The notes beneath the pieces are model-generated. The model saw only the letters and a program-made list of their open reading frames with translations, was not told where the DNA came from and did no database searches. This document shows, in pieces, positions 1 through 8,476 of a DNA stretch of 64,000 nt; position 1 is the first letter of the stretch, and every line of letters starts with the position of its first letter. The position numbers were made by a program, and so were the translations under genes. Source of the DNA: Thiodiazotropha sp040506275 (lineage in GTDB: Bacteria; Pseudomonadota; Gammaproteobacteria; Chromatiales; Chromatiaceae); the NCBI GenBank assembly GCA_040506275.1, contig JBEVXD010000006.1, positions 164,430 to 228,429 of the forward strand, in the 5' to 3' direction.

Positions 1-392
1 TGATTGCGATAGGTGTTACACCATTTATCGCCAGGGATATTCAGCGTAGAACCCAGGAGATTCCTGTTGAACAATTGGTAAAAGCACAATCATTGGGGGC
101 AAATACTACTCAGATTATGATTCGTGTATTGCTACCCCAGATCATGCCTAAACTCTTGGATGCAGTGCGTCTTTCGTTAGGTGCAGGTTGGCTTTTTTTG
201 ATTGCAGCAGAAGCGGTAGCTGCAACAGATGGGCTCGGTTATCGCATCTTTCTCGTTAGACGCTATATGGCAATGGATGTGATTTTACCCTACGTTGCCT
301 GGATAACGGTTTTAGCGTTTTTGATCGATGTGACATTACGCAAAACCAGCCAAAAACTGTTTCCCTGGTATATACAAGGGGGTAAGTCATGA
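1..392 (+). CDS. ABC transporter permease, C-terminal part (5' truncated by window edge)
   Basis: The reading frame is open from base 3 and ends at the TGA at 390-392, so only the C-terminal part (about 130 residues) of an inner-membrane permease is present. The visible part has the cytoplasmic EAA-type loop (EQLVKAQSLGANTTQI, then LLPQIMPKLL), which docks on the ATPase, followed by hydrophobic segments. This matches the SsuC/TauC-type permeases found in urea-carboxylase and guanidine operons. Its stop overlaps the ATG of the ATPase gene (ATGA), so the two are translationally coupled. The substrate, probably guanidine, is inferred from the operon. The solute-binding protein gene must lie upstream of the window. 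Confidence 0.85.
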   Translation, partial: IAIGVTPFIARDIQRRTQEIPVEQLVKAQSLGANTTQIMIRVLLPQIMPKLLDAVRLSLGAGWLFLIAAEAVAATDGLGYRIFLVRRYMAMDVILPYVAWITVLAFLIDVTLRKTSQKLFPWYIQGGKS

Positions 393-1195
393 GTGCAGAC
401 GAAAATGGTTCATCACCGATGATTCAGGTAAAGAATGTTTGGAAGCAGTATGGCGATAATATTGTACTGGAACGCTTGAATATTAGTGTAAACGAAGGAG
501 AGTTTGTCACTTTGGTAGGGGCTTCCGGTTGTGGTAAGAGTACCTTTCTGAACATGTTACTGGGAACCGAGCAACCAACCCGTGGCGAGATCCTGCTGGA
601 TGGAAAACCGATACCGGCAGAGGCAGGACCGGATCGAGGTATAGTTTTCCAACAATACTCAGTTTTTCCACATATGACTGTTCTTGAGAATGTCATGGCA
701 ACCCGTGGTTTTCAACGTAAAGGCATAACAGGATATCTTTTCGGTTCGAGCCGGACCGTAGCACGGAAAGAAGCTGAAGCCATTATTGAAAAGGTGGGGC
801 TTAACCATGCTCTTGGCAAATACCCGCATGAGTTATCTGGAGGAATGAGGCAGCGATTAGCGATTGCCCAGGCGCTATTGGGGAAGCCTCGTATTCTTCT
901 TCTTGATGAGTCTTTTGGCGCTCTTGATCCTGGAATAAGGGCGGATATGCAGGAATTAGTCTTAAATCTCTGGCGCGAACAGAAGCTGACCGTGTTCATG
1001 GTCACCCATGACCTGAAAGAGGGTTTCTACCTTGGAACCCGATTATGGGTCTTCGATAAATTCAGACATGATCCCCAGGCACCAAATCGTTATGGCGCGG
1101 GAATTACCTACGATTTGCCTGTAGGACATATGGACAAGGCAACCTATCAACAAATTGATGACCACCTCAGGCCTGTGCCTGCTCAGGTGGGGTGA
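389..1195 (+). CDS. ABC transporter ATP-binding protein (guanidine/urea-operon type)
   Basis: A 268-residue cytoplasmic ATPase that powers the permease encoded just upstream. It has Walker A GASGCGKST (residues 44-52), the signature LSGGMRQR starting at about residue 149 and Walker B ILLLDE (169-174). Overall it resembles the nitrate/sulfonate/taurine importer ATPases (SsuB/TauB). The C-terminal 60 residues extend beyond the core nucleotide-binding domain. It overlaps the permease stop by 4 bases and its own TGA overlaps the GTG of the next gene. Since DUF1989 and carboxylase genes follow, uptake of guanidine is the likeliest role; the substrate cannot be read from the ATPase itself. Confidence 0.9.
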   Translation: MSADENGSSPMIQVKNVWKQYGDNIVLERLNISVNEGEFVTLVGASGCGKSTFLNMLLGTEQPTRGEILLDGKPIPAEAGPDRGIVFQQYSVFPHMTVLENVMATRGFQRKGITGYLFGSSRTVARKEAEAIIEKVGLNHALGKYPHELSGGMRQRLAIAQALLGKPRILLLDESFGALDPGIRADMQELVLNLWREQKLTVFMVTHDLKEGFYLGTRLWVFDKFRHDPQAPNRYGAGITYDLPVGHMDKATYQQIDDHLRPVPAQVG

Positions 1196-1944
1196 CAGAA
1201 GATTTAGATATGAACGAACTGATTAGATCAATTGACTATAAAACGGAAATCCCTACGGGTGCACATTGGTCACTTCGTCTGCGCCGTGGAGCCATTATGC
1301 GCATTACTGACCTGAAAGGTGGCGCGAATGTGGGAATGCTTTTTTACAATCCGGAAAACCTGCTTGAGCGTTACAACGCACCGGATACTCTGAAGTGCCA
1401 GCACACATTCAAGTTAACCAAGGGAAACTGTCTCTATTCGGATATGGGGCGGATATTTGCGTCTATTGTGGATGATAGCCTGGGATGGCATGAAACTGTT
1501 TCGGGTAACTCCCATGCCAGCCATGTTGAGTCCAAATGGGGGGGTAGAGATTATCAGAATGACCGCAATGAATGGCATCAAAATGGTCAGGATGCATTTT
1601 TAGTGGAACTTGCAAAATATGGACTGATTGGCGCTGATCTCGCTGCCAACATTAACTGGTTCAGCAAGGTGATGGTGAATGATGAAGGTGAACTTGAGTT
1701 GGCTTCAGACCATAGCCATGCGGGTGATCAGGTCACGCTCCGGTTTGAGATGGATACACTAGTACTGCTGCATACCTGTCCTCATCCGATGAGCCAGTCA
1801 GCAACATACCCGGAAAGTTGTGTACAGATAGAGTTGGGCGTTGCTGAACCGGTAACCGATGATGACTACTGCAGAAACTTCAGACCTGAAAACAGCAGAG
1901 GCTTCCAGAACAATAAACTCTATCACATTGGACTGGGAGTATAG
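1192..1944 (+). CDS. DUF1989 protein, probable carboxyguanidine deiminase subunit (urea carboxylase-associated protein)
   Basis: A 250-residue member of the DUF1989 family, long called urea carboxylase/amidolyase-associated protein. Members found in pairs beside a carboxylase have been shown to form carboxyguanidine deiminase (CgdAB), which turns carboxyguanidine into allophanate plus ammonia. Family features seen include the RITDLKGGANVGMLFYNPE block, a His-rich segment (WHETVSGNSHASH) and NINWFSKV. The GTG at 1192 overlaps the ATPase stop (GTGA); an in-frame ATG at 1210 is the alternative start. This is the longer member of the pair. I do not assign cgdA or cgdB because I cannot be sure which subunit it is. 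Confidence 0.85.
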   Translation: MTEDLDMNELIRSIDYKTEIPTGAHWSLRLRRGAIMRITDLKGGANVGMLFYNPENLLERYNAPDTLKCQHTFKLTKGNCLYSDMGRIFASIVDDSLGWHETVSGNSHASHVESKWGGRDYQNDRNEWHQNGQDAFLVELAKYGLIGADLAANINWFSKVMVNDEGELELASDHSHAGDQVTLRFEMDTLVLLHTCPHPMSQSATYPESCVQIELGVAEPVTDDDYCRNFRPENSRGFQNNKLYHIGLGV

Positions 1945-1947
1945 GTG

Positions 1948-2592
1948 ATGATTAAAGCGTCAAACTTACTCGTTGATCAGGCGATCAGCAGGGCAGTTGT
2001 CAATGCTGGTGATTATCACATAAGTATTCTAAAAGCTGGCAGAACCATCCGTATTCTCGACCTGGAAGGAAATCAGGCCGCAGACACTCTGTTTTATTGC
2101 GCCGATAATCCAGCAGAACGATACAGTGCAATGGACACCATAAGAGAACAGGGTAACGTCTATCTGACAACTGGGTCCAAACTTCGATCAAATGAAAACA
2201 ATGTCATGCTGGAAGTGGTGGCAGATACCTGTGGTCGTCACGATACCCTGGGTGGGGCATGTGCAACAGAGAGTAATACAGTTCGCTACGATCTTGAAAA
2301 ACGCTGTATGCATGCCTGTCGTGATAGTTGGATGTTGGCGATTGCAGAGCATCCGGAGTATGGAATTGGTAAACGAGATATCACCCATAACATTAATTTC
2401 TTTATGAATGTTCCGGTTACCTCAGAGGGTGGTTTGACTTTTGAAGACGGCATCTCTGCGCCGGGTAAATATGTTGAACTTCGAGCAGAGATGGATGTGG
2501 TTGTGTTGGTATCAAACTGTCCACAGTTGAATAACCCATGTAATGGGTATAACCCGACGCCTATTGAGTGTCTGGTCTGGGCGGCTGAGTAA
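1948..2592 (+). CDS. DUF1989 protein, second probable carboxyguanidine deiminase subunit
   Basis: The shorter partner (214 residues from the ATG at 1948; GTG at 1945 is an alternative) of the preceding DUF1989 protein. The two share RTIRILDLEGNQAADTLFY-type and NINFFMNVPVT-type blocks and an RAEMDVVVLVSNCPQ segment, so they are clearly paralogues. It keeps several Cys and His residues (DTCGRHDTLGGAC) that could bind a metal; this is not proven from sequence. It starts three bases after the previous stop. The carboxylase follows after a 153-base gap holding a repeat fragment and a riboswitch. A role in carboxyguanidine deimination is inferred from family and context. Confidence 0.85.
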   Translation: MIKASNLLVDQAISRAVVNAGDYHISILKAGRTIRILDLEGNQAADTLFYCADNPAERYSAMDTIREQGNVYLTTGSKLRSNENNVMLEVVADTCGRHDTLGGACATESNTVRYDLEKRCMHACRDSWMLAIAEHPEYGIGKRDITHNINFFMNVPVTSEGGLTFEDGISAPGKYVELRAEMDVVVLVSNCPQLNNPCNGYNPTPIECLVWAAE

Positions 2593-2594
2593 AT

Positions 2595-2618
2595 GTAGGG
2601 TGCGGCCTGCCGCACCAT
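2595..2618. repeat. Solo 24-bp palindromic fragment of the 182-bp repeat family
   Basis: This 24-base stretch, beginning GTAGGGTGCGGC and ending GCCGCACCAT, is identical to the left end of the tandem repeat units starting at 52175, 52357, 52548 and 52729. Its core GGTGCGG...CCGCACC is palindromic. It sits three bases after the second DUF1989 gene and may act as a stable 3' hairpin. Confidence 0.85.
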
Positions 2619-2642
2619 ATCAATCTTTGGATTATACAATGA

Positions 2643-2668
2643 ACCACAATGCAGAGACTGATTGTGGT
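2643..2668 (+). other. Stem-loop upstream of the guanidine-II riboswitch
   Basis: ACCACAAT (2643-2650) and ATTGTGGT (2661-2668) form a perfect 8-bp stem with a 10-base loop. There is no T-tract after it. It lies between the repeat fragment and the riboswitch and could be an RNA-processing or stability element; its function is unknown. Confidence 0.4.
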
Positions 2669-2688
2669 CGTAACTAATATTATAAACA

Positions 2689-2740
2689 CATCTGTGGACG
2701 ACCACTGATGATTTAAATTACCGGGACGACCCGGCCAAGG
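2689..2740 (+). promoter_or_regulatory. Guanidine-II (mini-ykkC) riboswitch controlling the carboxylase
   Basis: Two consecutive hairpins each carry an ACGA tetraloop. P1 is CATC-T-GTGG-ACGA-CCAC-T-GATG (2689-2710). P2 is CCGGG-ACGA-CCCGG (2721-2734). A 10-base A/T-rich linker separates them. Twin hairpins with ACGR loops are the defining architecture of the guanidine-II riboswitch, which binds one guanidine per loop and usually frees the ribosome-binding site. Here P2 ends two bases before AAGG (2737-2740), which is five bases from the ATG at 2746, so translational control of the carboxylase is the natural reading. Structure is read by eye; no covariance model was run. Confidence 0.85.
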
Positions 2741-2745
2741 TAAGC

Positions 2746-5700
2746 ATGTTTTCCAAAGTACTGATTGCGAACCGTGGGGCCATTGCTACACGTATTATCC
2801 GTACACTACAAAGGTTGAACATAGCATCAGTAGCTGTTTACGCAGAGAGTGATGCAGATAGTCTTCATGTTCGCCACGCTGATGAAGCCTTTTGTTTGGG
2901 AAAAGGGGCTGCGGCTAATACCTATCTCGACATCGATAAAATTATTGCCATAGCTAAATCGAATGGAGTAGAGGCGATTCATCCTGGCTATGGTTTTCTA
3001 AGTGAGAATGGTTCGTTTGTCAGACGATGTGAAGCAGAGGGCATCGCTTTTATAGGGCCTACCCCTGAACAGATGGAGACCTTTGGGCTTAAGCATAAAG
3101 CCAGAGAACTGGCAGAAGAAGCTGATGTTCCTCTGACTCCGGGAACTAATCTGTTGAGAGATCTTGATGAAGCAGTGCAAGCTTCTGAGCATATTGGGTA
3201 TCCGGTTATGCTTAAAAGTACTGCGGGTGGCGGTGGTATCGGCATGCAGTTATGCCATTCACAAGAAGAGGTGGTAGCTGCGTTTGATTCGGTAAAACGC
3301 CTTGGTGCGAATAATTTTGCCGATGATGGTGTGTTCATAGAGAAATTTATTGCCAAAGCGAGACACATAGAGGTTCAGGTGTTTGGTGATGGTAAGGGCG
3401 GAGCGTTGGCTATAGGAGAGCGGGATTGTTCGAGTCAGCGACGTCATCAGAAGGTTGTCGAGGAGTGTCCTGCACCAAATCTCACTGATGCCATACGTAA
3501 ACAACTCTATCAAACTGCTGAATCACTTCTCTCCAGCGTTGCGTATCGAAATGCGGGTACAGTTGAGTTTATCTACGATGCAGAAACAGATGCTTTCTAT
3601 TTTCTTGAGGTCAATACCCGTTTGCAGGTAGAGCATGGTGTAACTGAAGAGGTTTACGGTGTAGATCTGGTTGAGTGGATGATACAGCAGGCGGCAGGTG
3701 AGCCTGTTGATCTTGAGAGAAAACGAAAAACCTTATCGCCACAGGGACATGCAGTTCAGGTCAGGATATATGCGGAAGATCCCTATCTGGATTTTCAACC
3801 CTGTCCAGGTTTACTGATTGACGTTAGTTTTCCCCAGGATAGGGATATCAGAATTGATCATTGGATTGAATCAGGTATTGAGGTTCCTTCCTATTTCGAT
3901 CCCATGTTGGCTAAGGTTATTGTTCATTCAGAAGATAGAAACTCAGCCTTCACAAAATTGCATTCTACACTTAAGGCTATCCGGCTATACGGTAGTGAAA
4001 CCAATCTTGACTATCTAACATCACTAAGCTGTGATCCGGTCTTACTGGCTGGTGAGGTGACAACGCGTTATCTCAATGACTTCAAGTTTAATCCCTCACG
4101 TATCGATGTCGTACAGGGTGGAACACAAACCACTGTTCAGGACTATCCTGCCCGTAGGGGCTACTGGGATGTTGGCGTTCCGCCTTCAGGGCCATTCGAT
4201 AATTATTCGTTTCAAGTTGCAAATCAACTTGTGGGTAATGGTGGTGTGGCAGCGGGCCTGGAAATTACCATGCAGGGTCCAACCTTAAAATTCAGCAAAG
4301 CGGTCGTGATTGCTCTGACCGGTGCAGATATCGAAGCTACAGTAGATGGACAAGCGATAAGGATGTGGTCCGTTGTTAATGTACATCCAGGACAAACCTT
4401 GAAATTAGGTCGTATCAAAAATCAGGGTGCTAGAAGTTATCTCGCCATCCAGGGGGGGATAGAATGTCCTGAGTACCTAGGTTCAAGATCTACCTTTACG
4501 TTAGGTCAGTTTGGTGGTCACAATGGACGTGCACTAAGGGTAGGAGATGTTCTGAAATTAACTGATTCCACACCTCTCATTCCTGGTAAAAGTTTTACTG
4601 AAGAGGTTATACCCAAAATAGATCATAATTGGGAACTTCGTGTCATCTATGGTCCACATGGTGCACCAGACTTCTTTACTGATCAGGATATCGAAACTTT
4701 TTTCTCTCATGAGTGGGAAGTGCACTACAACTCCAGTCGCACAGGTATTCGCCTGATAGGGCCTAAGCCTCAATGGGCGCGTCAGGATGGTGGGGAAGCC
4801 GGGCTGCATCCGTCCAATATTCATGATAATGCTTATGCATTTGGTACGGTTGATTTTACCGGTGACATGCCGGTGATACTGGGGCCAGACGGTCCTTCTC
4901 TAGGTGGTTTTGTCTGTCCAGCTACGGTGATCCAGGCCGACCTTTGGAAACTTGGACAACTGCGAGCTGGTGATAAAGTTAGATTTGCCTCTGTTAGTCT
5001 GGAAACTGCAGTATCTCTGGAGCAGCAGCAGATTTTATCTGTTAAGGGATTGCAGCCTCAGATAATAGAGTACGAAACAACAGAACCTCAAACGCCAATA
5101 CTTGATCGATTGGATAGAGCTGAATATGGTGTTGATGTTGTCTACAGGGCATCTGGTGATCACTTCCTGTTGGTTGAGTATGGCGAACAGGTGTTGGATA
5201 TTGGATTGCGATTTCGTGCTCATGCCCTGATGCAGTGGCTACAGAAAAATCCTCTGGATGGTCTGCAGGAACTGACTCCGGGGATTCGCTCTCTTCAAGT
5301 TCATTACGATAGCCAGATTCTAAGTTACACAGCACTCCTGGCTCATCTTCAGTCTGGCGAGAAAGCACTGATCAACCAGATAGATGAACTTCATGTACCC
5401 TCAAGGATTGTACACATCCCCCTATCCTGGGACGACCAAGCATGCCAAGTGGCAATTGAAAAATATGATCAATCGGTACGGAAAAATGCTCCCTGGTGTC
5501 CGAGCAATCTTGAGTTCATTCGACGTATCAATGGATTAAAAGGGATAGATGAGGTTAAGAAAATCGTATTCGACGCATCCTATCTGGTGATGGGGTTGGG
5601 CGATGTCTACCTTGGTGCTCCTGTTGCAACGCCTATTGATCCCCGTCATCGACTGGTAACAACAAAATATAATCCTGCTCGTACCTGGACTGCTGAGAAC

Positions 5701-6342
5701 TCAGTCGGTATCGGTGGTTCCTATCTGTGCGTTTATGGCATGGAGGGACCTGGAGGATATCAATTTGTAGGCCGGACATTACAGATGTGGAATCGTTATC
5801 GTCAGACAGAGACGTTTGATAAGCCATGGCTATTGAGATTCTTCGACCAGATTCGATTTTATGAAGTCACTCATGATGAGTTAACCCGAATCCGCAAGGA
5901 TTTTCCTCAGGGACGATACCCAATCAAAATCGAAGAGAGTAGTTTTAATTTGGCCGATTATGAGGGTTTTGTTAAATCTCACGATGTAGAAATCGAGTCG
6001 TTCCGCCAGCAGCGTGAGCAGGCGTTTAGTGACGAATTGAAAAACTGGCATGCCAACGGGCAATTTAATTATGAGGCTGTCGAGCAGGAACAACAGCTCA
6101 CCGAGAGGAGTTGGCCAGAAGAGAGTCTGGTGATAGATAGTCCCATTACAGGAAGTGTCTGGCAGACAGAGGTGAAGGTTGGTCAAAAAGTGGAGGCTGG
6201 AGAGTGCCTGATGATTTTGGAATCGATGAAAATGGAAATTCCTGTTTATGCCTCGGCAGACAGTAAAGTTACCCATCTGTTGTTGGAAAATGGTCAGCGA
6301 GTGGGTGCGGGGCAAGCGCTTGTTGTGTTGGAAGAGGTTTGA
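2746..6342 (+). CDS. Guanidine/urea carboxylase (biotin-dependent, urea carboxylase family)
   Basis: A 1198-residue biotin-dependent carboxylase. Residues 1-450 are a biotin carboxylase: ATP-grasp glycine loop TAGGGGIG near 160, ERDCSSQRRHQK near 225, EVNTRLQVEHG near 287. About 455-780 is the KipA/PxpC-like and 790-1000 the KipI/PxpB-like half of the carboxyltransferase, including GPGGYQFVGRT. The C-terminal biotinyl domain carries ESMKME with the biotinylated lysine at 1162. The family makes allophanate from urea or carboxyguanidine from guanidine using ATP and bicarbonate. The guanidine-II riboswitch just upstream and the paired DUF1989 genes favour guanidine. Allophanate hydrolase is a separate gene, unlike the fused yeast urea amidolyase. 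Confidence 0.93.
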   Translation: MFSKVLIANRGAIATRIIRTLQRLNIASVAVYAESDADSLHVRHADEAFCLGKGAAANTYLDIDKIIAIAKSNGVEAIHPGYGFLSENGSFVRRCEAEGIAFIGPTPEQMETFGLKHKARELAEEADVPLTPGTNLLRDLDEAVQASEHIGYPVMLKSTAGGGGIGMQLCHSQEEVVAAFDSVKRLGANNFADDGVFIEKFIAKARHIEVQVFGDGKGGALAIGERDCSSQRRHQKVVEECPAPNLTDAIRKQLYQTAESLLSSVAYRNAGTVEFIYDAETDAFYFLEVNTRLQVEHGVTEEVYGVDLVEWMIQQAAGEPVDLERKRKTLSPQGHAVQVRIYAEDPYLDFQPCPGLLIDVSFPQDRDIRIDHWIESGIEVPSYFDPMLAKVIVHSEDRNSAFTKLHSTLKAIRLYGSETNLDYLTSLSCDPVLLAGEVTTRYLNDFKFNPSRIDVVQGGTQTTVQDYPARRGYWDVGVPPSGPFDNYSFQVANQLVGNGGVAAGLEITMQGPTLKFSKAVVIALTGADIEATVDGQAIRMWSVVNVHPGQTLKLGRIKNQGARSYLAIQGGIECPEYLGSRSTFTLGQFGGHNGRALRVGDVLKLTDSTPLIPGKSFTEEVIPKIDHNWELRVIYGPHGAPDFFTDQDIETFFSHEWEVHYNSSRTGIRLIGPKPQWARQDGGEAGLHPSNIHDNAYAFGTVDFTGDMPVILGPDGPSLGGFVCPATVIQADLWKLGQLRAGDKVRFASVSLETAVSLEQQQILSVKGLQPQIIEYETTEPQTPILDRLDRAEYGVDVVYRASGDHFLLVEYGEQVLDIGLRFRAHALMQWLQKNPLDGLQELTPGIRSLQVHYDSQILSYTALLAHLQSGEKALINQIDELHVPSRIVHIPLSWDDQACQVAIEKYDQSVRKNAPWCPSNLEFIRRINGLKGIDEVKKIVFDASYLVMGLGDVYLGAPVATPIDPRHRLVTTKYNPARTWTAENSVGIGGSYLCVYGMEGPGGYQFVGRTLQMWNRYRQTETFDKPWLLRFFDQIRFYEVTHDELTRIRKDFPQGRYPIKIEESSFNLADYEGFVKSHDVEIESFRQQREQAFSDELKNWHANGQFNYEAVEQEQQLTERSWPEESLVIDSPITGSVWQTEVKVGQKVEAGECLMILESMKMEIPVYASADSKVTHLLLENGQRVGAGQALVVLEEV

Positions 6343-6348
6343 AGAAAA

Positions 6349-8172
6349 ATGGGTAGAAAGTTTCCATACAACATGACTATTGCTTCACTTCGTGAAGCAT
6401 ACACAGCGGGTAAACTGACACCAGAGCAGGTGCTATCCGATATTCGTCAGCTTGCTGCTGAATACGATGATTACAATATCTGGATTCATCTTCTGAGCGA
6501 AACTGAGCAAGCCAGCTATCTACAAAGAGTGCATCAGATGGATCCTGGTGAGTCTCCTCTATGGGGTATTCCGTTTGCGATCAAAGACAATATTGATCTG
6601 GAAGCTATACCGACCACAGCAGCCTGCGATGAATTTGCCTATACCCCAGAAGAGTCAGCAACTGTTGTCGATCAATTGATAGCAGCTGGGGCAGTTCCAG
6701 TGGGAAAAACAAACCTGGATCAGTTTGCAACTGGCCTGAATGGTACTCGTTCTCCCTGGGGGGCATGTAAGAATGCCTTTGTTCCAGAGTATATAAGCGG
6801 TGGCTCGAGTTCCGGATCAGCAGTTTCTGTTGCCTTGGGCATGGCCAGTTTTAGTCTGGGTACAGACACAGCTGGATCAGGGCGGGTGCCTGCCTGCTTT
6901 AATAATCTGATTGGTCTGAAACCGACAAAAGGCTTGTTATCAACCAACGGTTTAGTCCCCGCCTGCAAAAGTCTGGACTGTATTACGATCTTTACCTATG
7001 ACACTGATGATGCGAATTTAGTGCTCTCTGTTACAGAAGGGCATGATGCAGAAGATGTCTACAGCCGCAGTAATCCCTATCAGAATCAGATGAGGAATTA
7101 CGGAGAGAGGGGAGGGTGCATCAAAGTCGGAGTTGTGCCGGACAAACAGTTACATTTCTTTGGTGATTCGGTTTATGAACAAGCCTATAAATCTACCCTT
7201 GAGCATCTTGAAGGAAGTGGGTTTGAGATTGTTGAAATTGACTACGAACCCTTTGATGAAGCAGCAAAGTTACTCTATGAAGGCCCATGGGTAGCTGAAC
7301 GGTATATTGCAACCCAGCCCCTCATATATGAGAACCCTGAGGCGATATTCCCTGTTGTTCGGAAGATCATCGCGCCTGGTGAATCATTAAAAGCAACAGA
7401 TCTGTTTAAAGCGCAATACCGGCTTAATGGTTTAAAACAAGTCTGTGATAAACAGATCGAACAGGTTGATTGCATGCTAACACCAACCGCAGGCACTTGC
7501 TTTACAATCAAGCAAATGCTGACTGAACCCATCCTGCACAACAGCCAGCTTGGCTACTATACCAACTTCATGAATCTGCTGGATCTATCATCCATTGCTG
7601 TACCTACTCAAATATCATCAAACGGATTACCCTTTGGTGTTACATTGGTTGGGCCTGCTTTTGCAGATCGCGCTTTGCTCTCCATTGCTAACCGGATACA
7701 CAAGAGTTGCGGTTTGACAGCAGGCGCATCACAGTTTGAGATTGATTCCTCGACTGCACAGGAAGTGGATAGTGTTGAGAGGATTGATGTTGTGGTCTGC
7801 GGTGCTCATCTGGAAGGTCTACCTCTCAATTGGCAATTGACCGAACGTGGTGCAATCCTAAAAGCCAAGACTAAAACAGAACCAGTCTACAGGATGTATG
7901 CTTTGGCTGGCGCCCTACCAAAGCGTCCTGGCTTGATATTGGATGAGCAAAATGGTTCGGCTATTGAAGTGGAAGTCTGGTCAATGCCAGCAGATCAATT
8001 TGGTAGTTTTGTAAATGGCATACCCGCGCCATTGGGAATTGGTAAGGTTCGTCTGTCTGGTGGGTCAGTGGCAAGTGGATTTATCTGTGAGGCCTATGGC
8101 GTTTTGGGTGCGGAAGAGATTACCTCCTATGGCGGGTGGAAAGCCTACCTGGTTGATATGCGAACTGAGTAA
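6349..8172 (+). CDS. atzF: Allophanate hydrolase
   Basis: A 607-residue amidase-signature enzyme that hydrolyses allophanate to ammonia and CO2, the last step of the operon's pathway. The Ser-cisSer-Lys triad is visible as Lys79 (PFAIKDN), Ser153 in GGSSSGSA and Ser177 in GTDTAGSGR. After about residue 470 comes the C-terminal domain typical of allophanate hydrolases (VVCGAHLEGLPLNWQL, YRMYALAG), which distinguishes it from GatA or simple amidases. It starts six bases after the carboxylase stop; an in-frame ATG at 6373 is an alternative. Length and both domains are normal for the family. Confidence 0.95.
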   Translation: MGRKFPYNMTIASLREAYTAGKLTPEQVLSDIRQLAAEYDDYNIWIHLLSETEQASYLQRVHQMDPGESPLWGIPFAIKDNIDLEAIPTTAACDEFAYTPEESATVVDQLIAAGAVPVGKTNLDQFATGLNGTRSPWGACKNAFVPEYISGGSSSGSAVSVALGMASFSLGTDTAGSGRVPACFNNLIGLKPTKGLLSTNGLVPACKSLDCITIFTYDTDDANLVLSVTEGHDAEDVYSRSNPYQNQMRNYGERGGCIKVGVVPDKQLHFFGDSVYEQAYKSTLEHLEGSGFEIVEIDYEPFDEAAKLLYEGPWVAERYIATQPLIYENPEAIFPVVRKIIAPGESLKATDLFKAQYRLNGLKQVCDKQIEQVDCMLTPTAGTCFTIKQMLTEPILHNSQLGYYTNFMNLLDLSSIAVPTQISSNGLPFGVTLVGPAFADRALLSIANRIHKSCGLTAGASQFEIDSSTAQEVDSVERIDVVVCGAHLEGLPLNWQLTERGAILKAKTKTEPVYRMYALAGALPKRPGLILDEQNGSAIEVEVWSMPADQFGSFVNGIPAPLGIGKVRLSGGSVASGFICEAYGVLGAEEITSYGGWKAYLVDMRTE

Positions 8173-8286
8173 CCAGTGGATTGTAATCAGTAGGGCGTGG
8201 GATTGATGCATGGACTTCCTGGTTTGATATTAATCCCTAACTAACTTTCTAACTGAAGGTGAGTGGTAATAACATAGAAATCAATT

Positions 8287-8324
8287 AAACAGCAGTTTTT
8301 TCTAACCTGAGATTACTGCTGTTT
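8287..8324. terminator. Inverted repeat between convergent genes, possible terminator
   Basis: AAACAGCAGT (8287-8296) and ACTGCTGTTT (8315-8324) form a perfect 10-bp stem with an 18-base loop. It lies in the 304-base gap (8173-8476) between the convergent atzF and MBL genes. There is no run of T directly after the stem on either strand, so termination is only a guess. The rest of the gap is A/T-rich, with nothing else recognised. Confidence 0.4.
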
Positions 8325-8476
8325 GATAGTTATCGGTATTTCGGTATTTTTTCGGAAGTTGGAATGTAGAGCATCAACCAATATTTTTTTAAGATAACTT
8401 TTTTTACAGTAGTAATCGCTCAAGTAAACAGACTGGTATTTATTTTATATATTTTTTCAACATAAACTGATAGCGG

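Noticed and set aside
2746..6342. Literal call of urea carboxylase
   Set aside because: The fold is right, but the guanidine-II riboswitch and DUF1989 pair favour guanidine as substrate; kept as the alternative.
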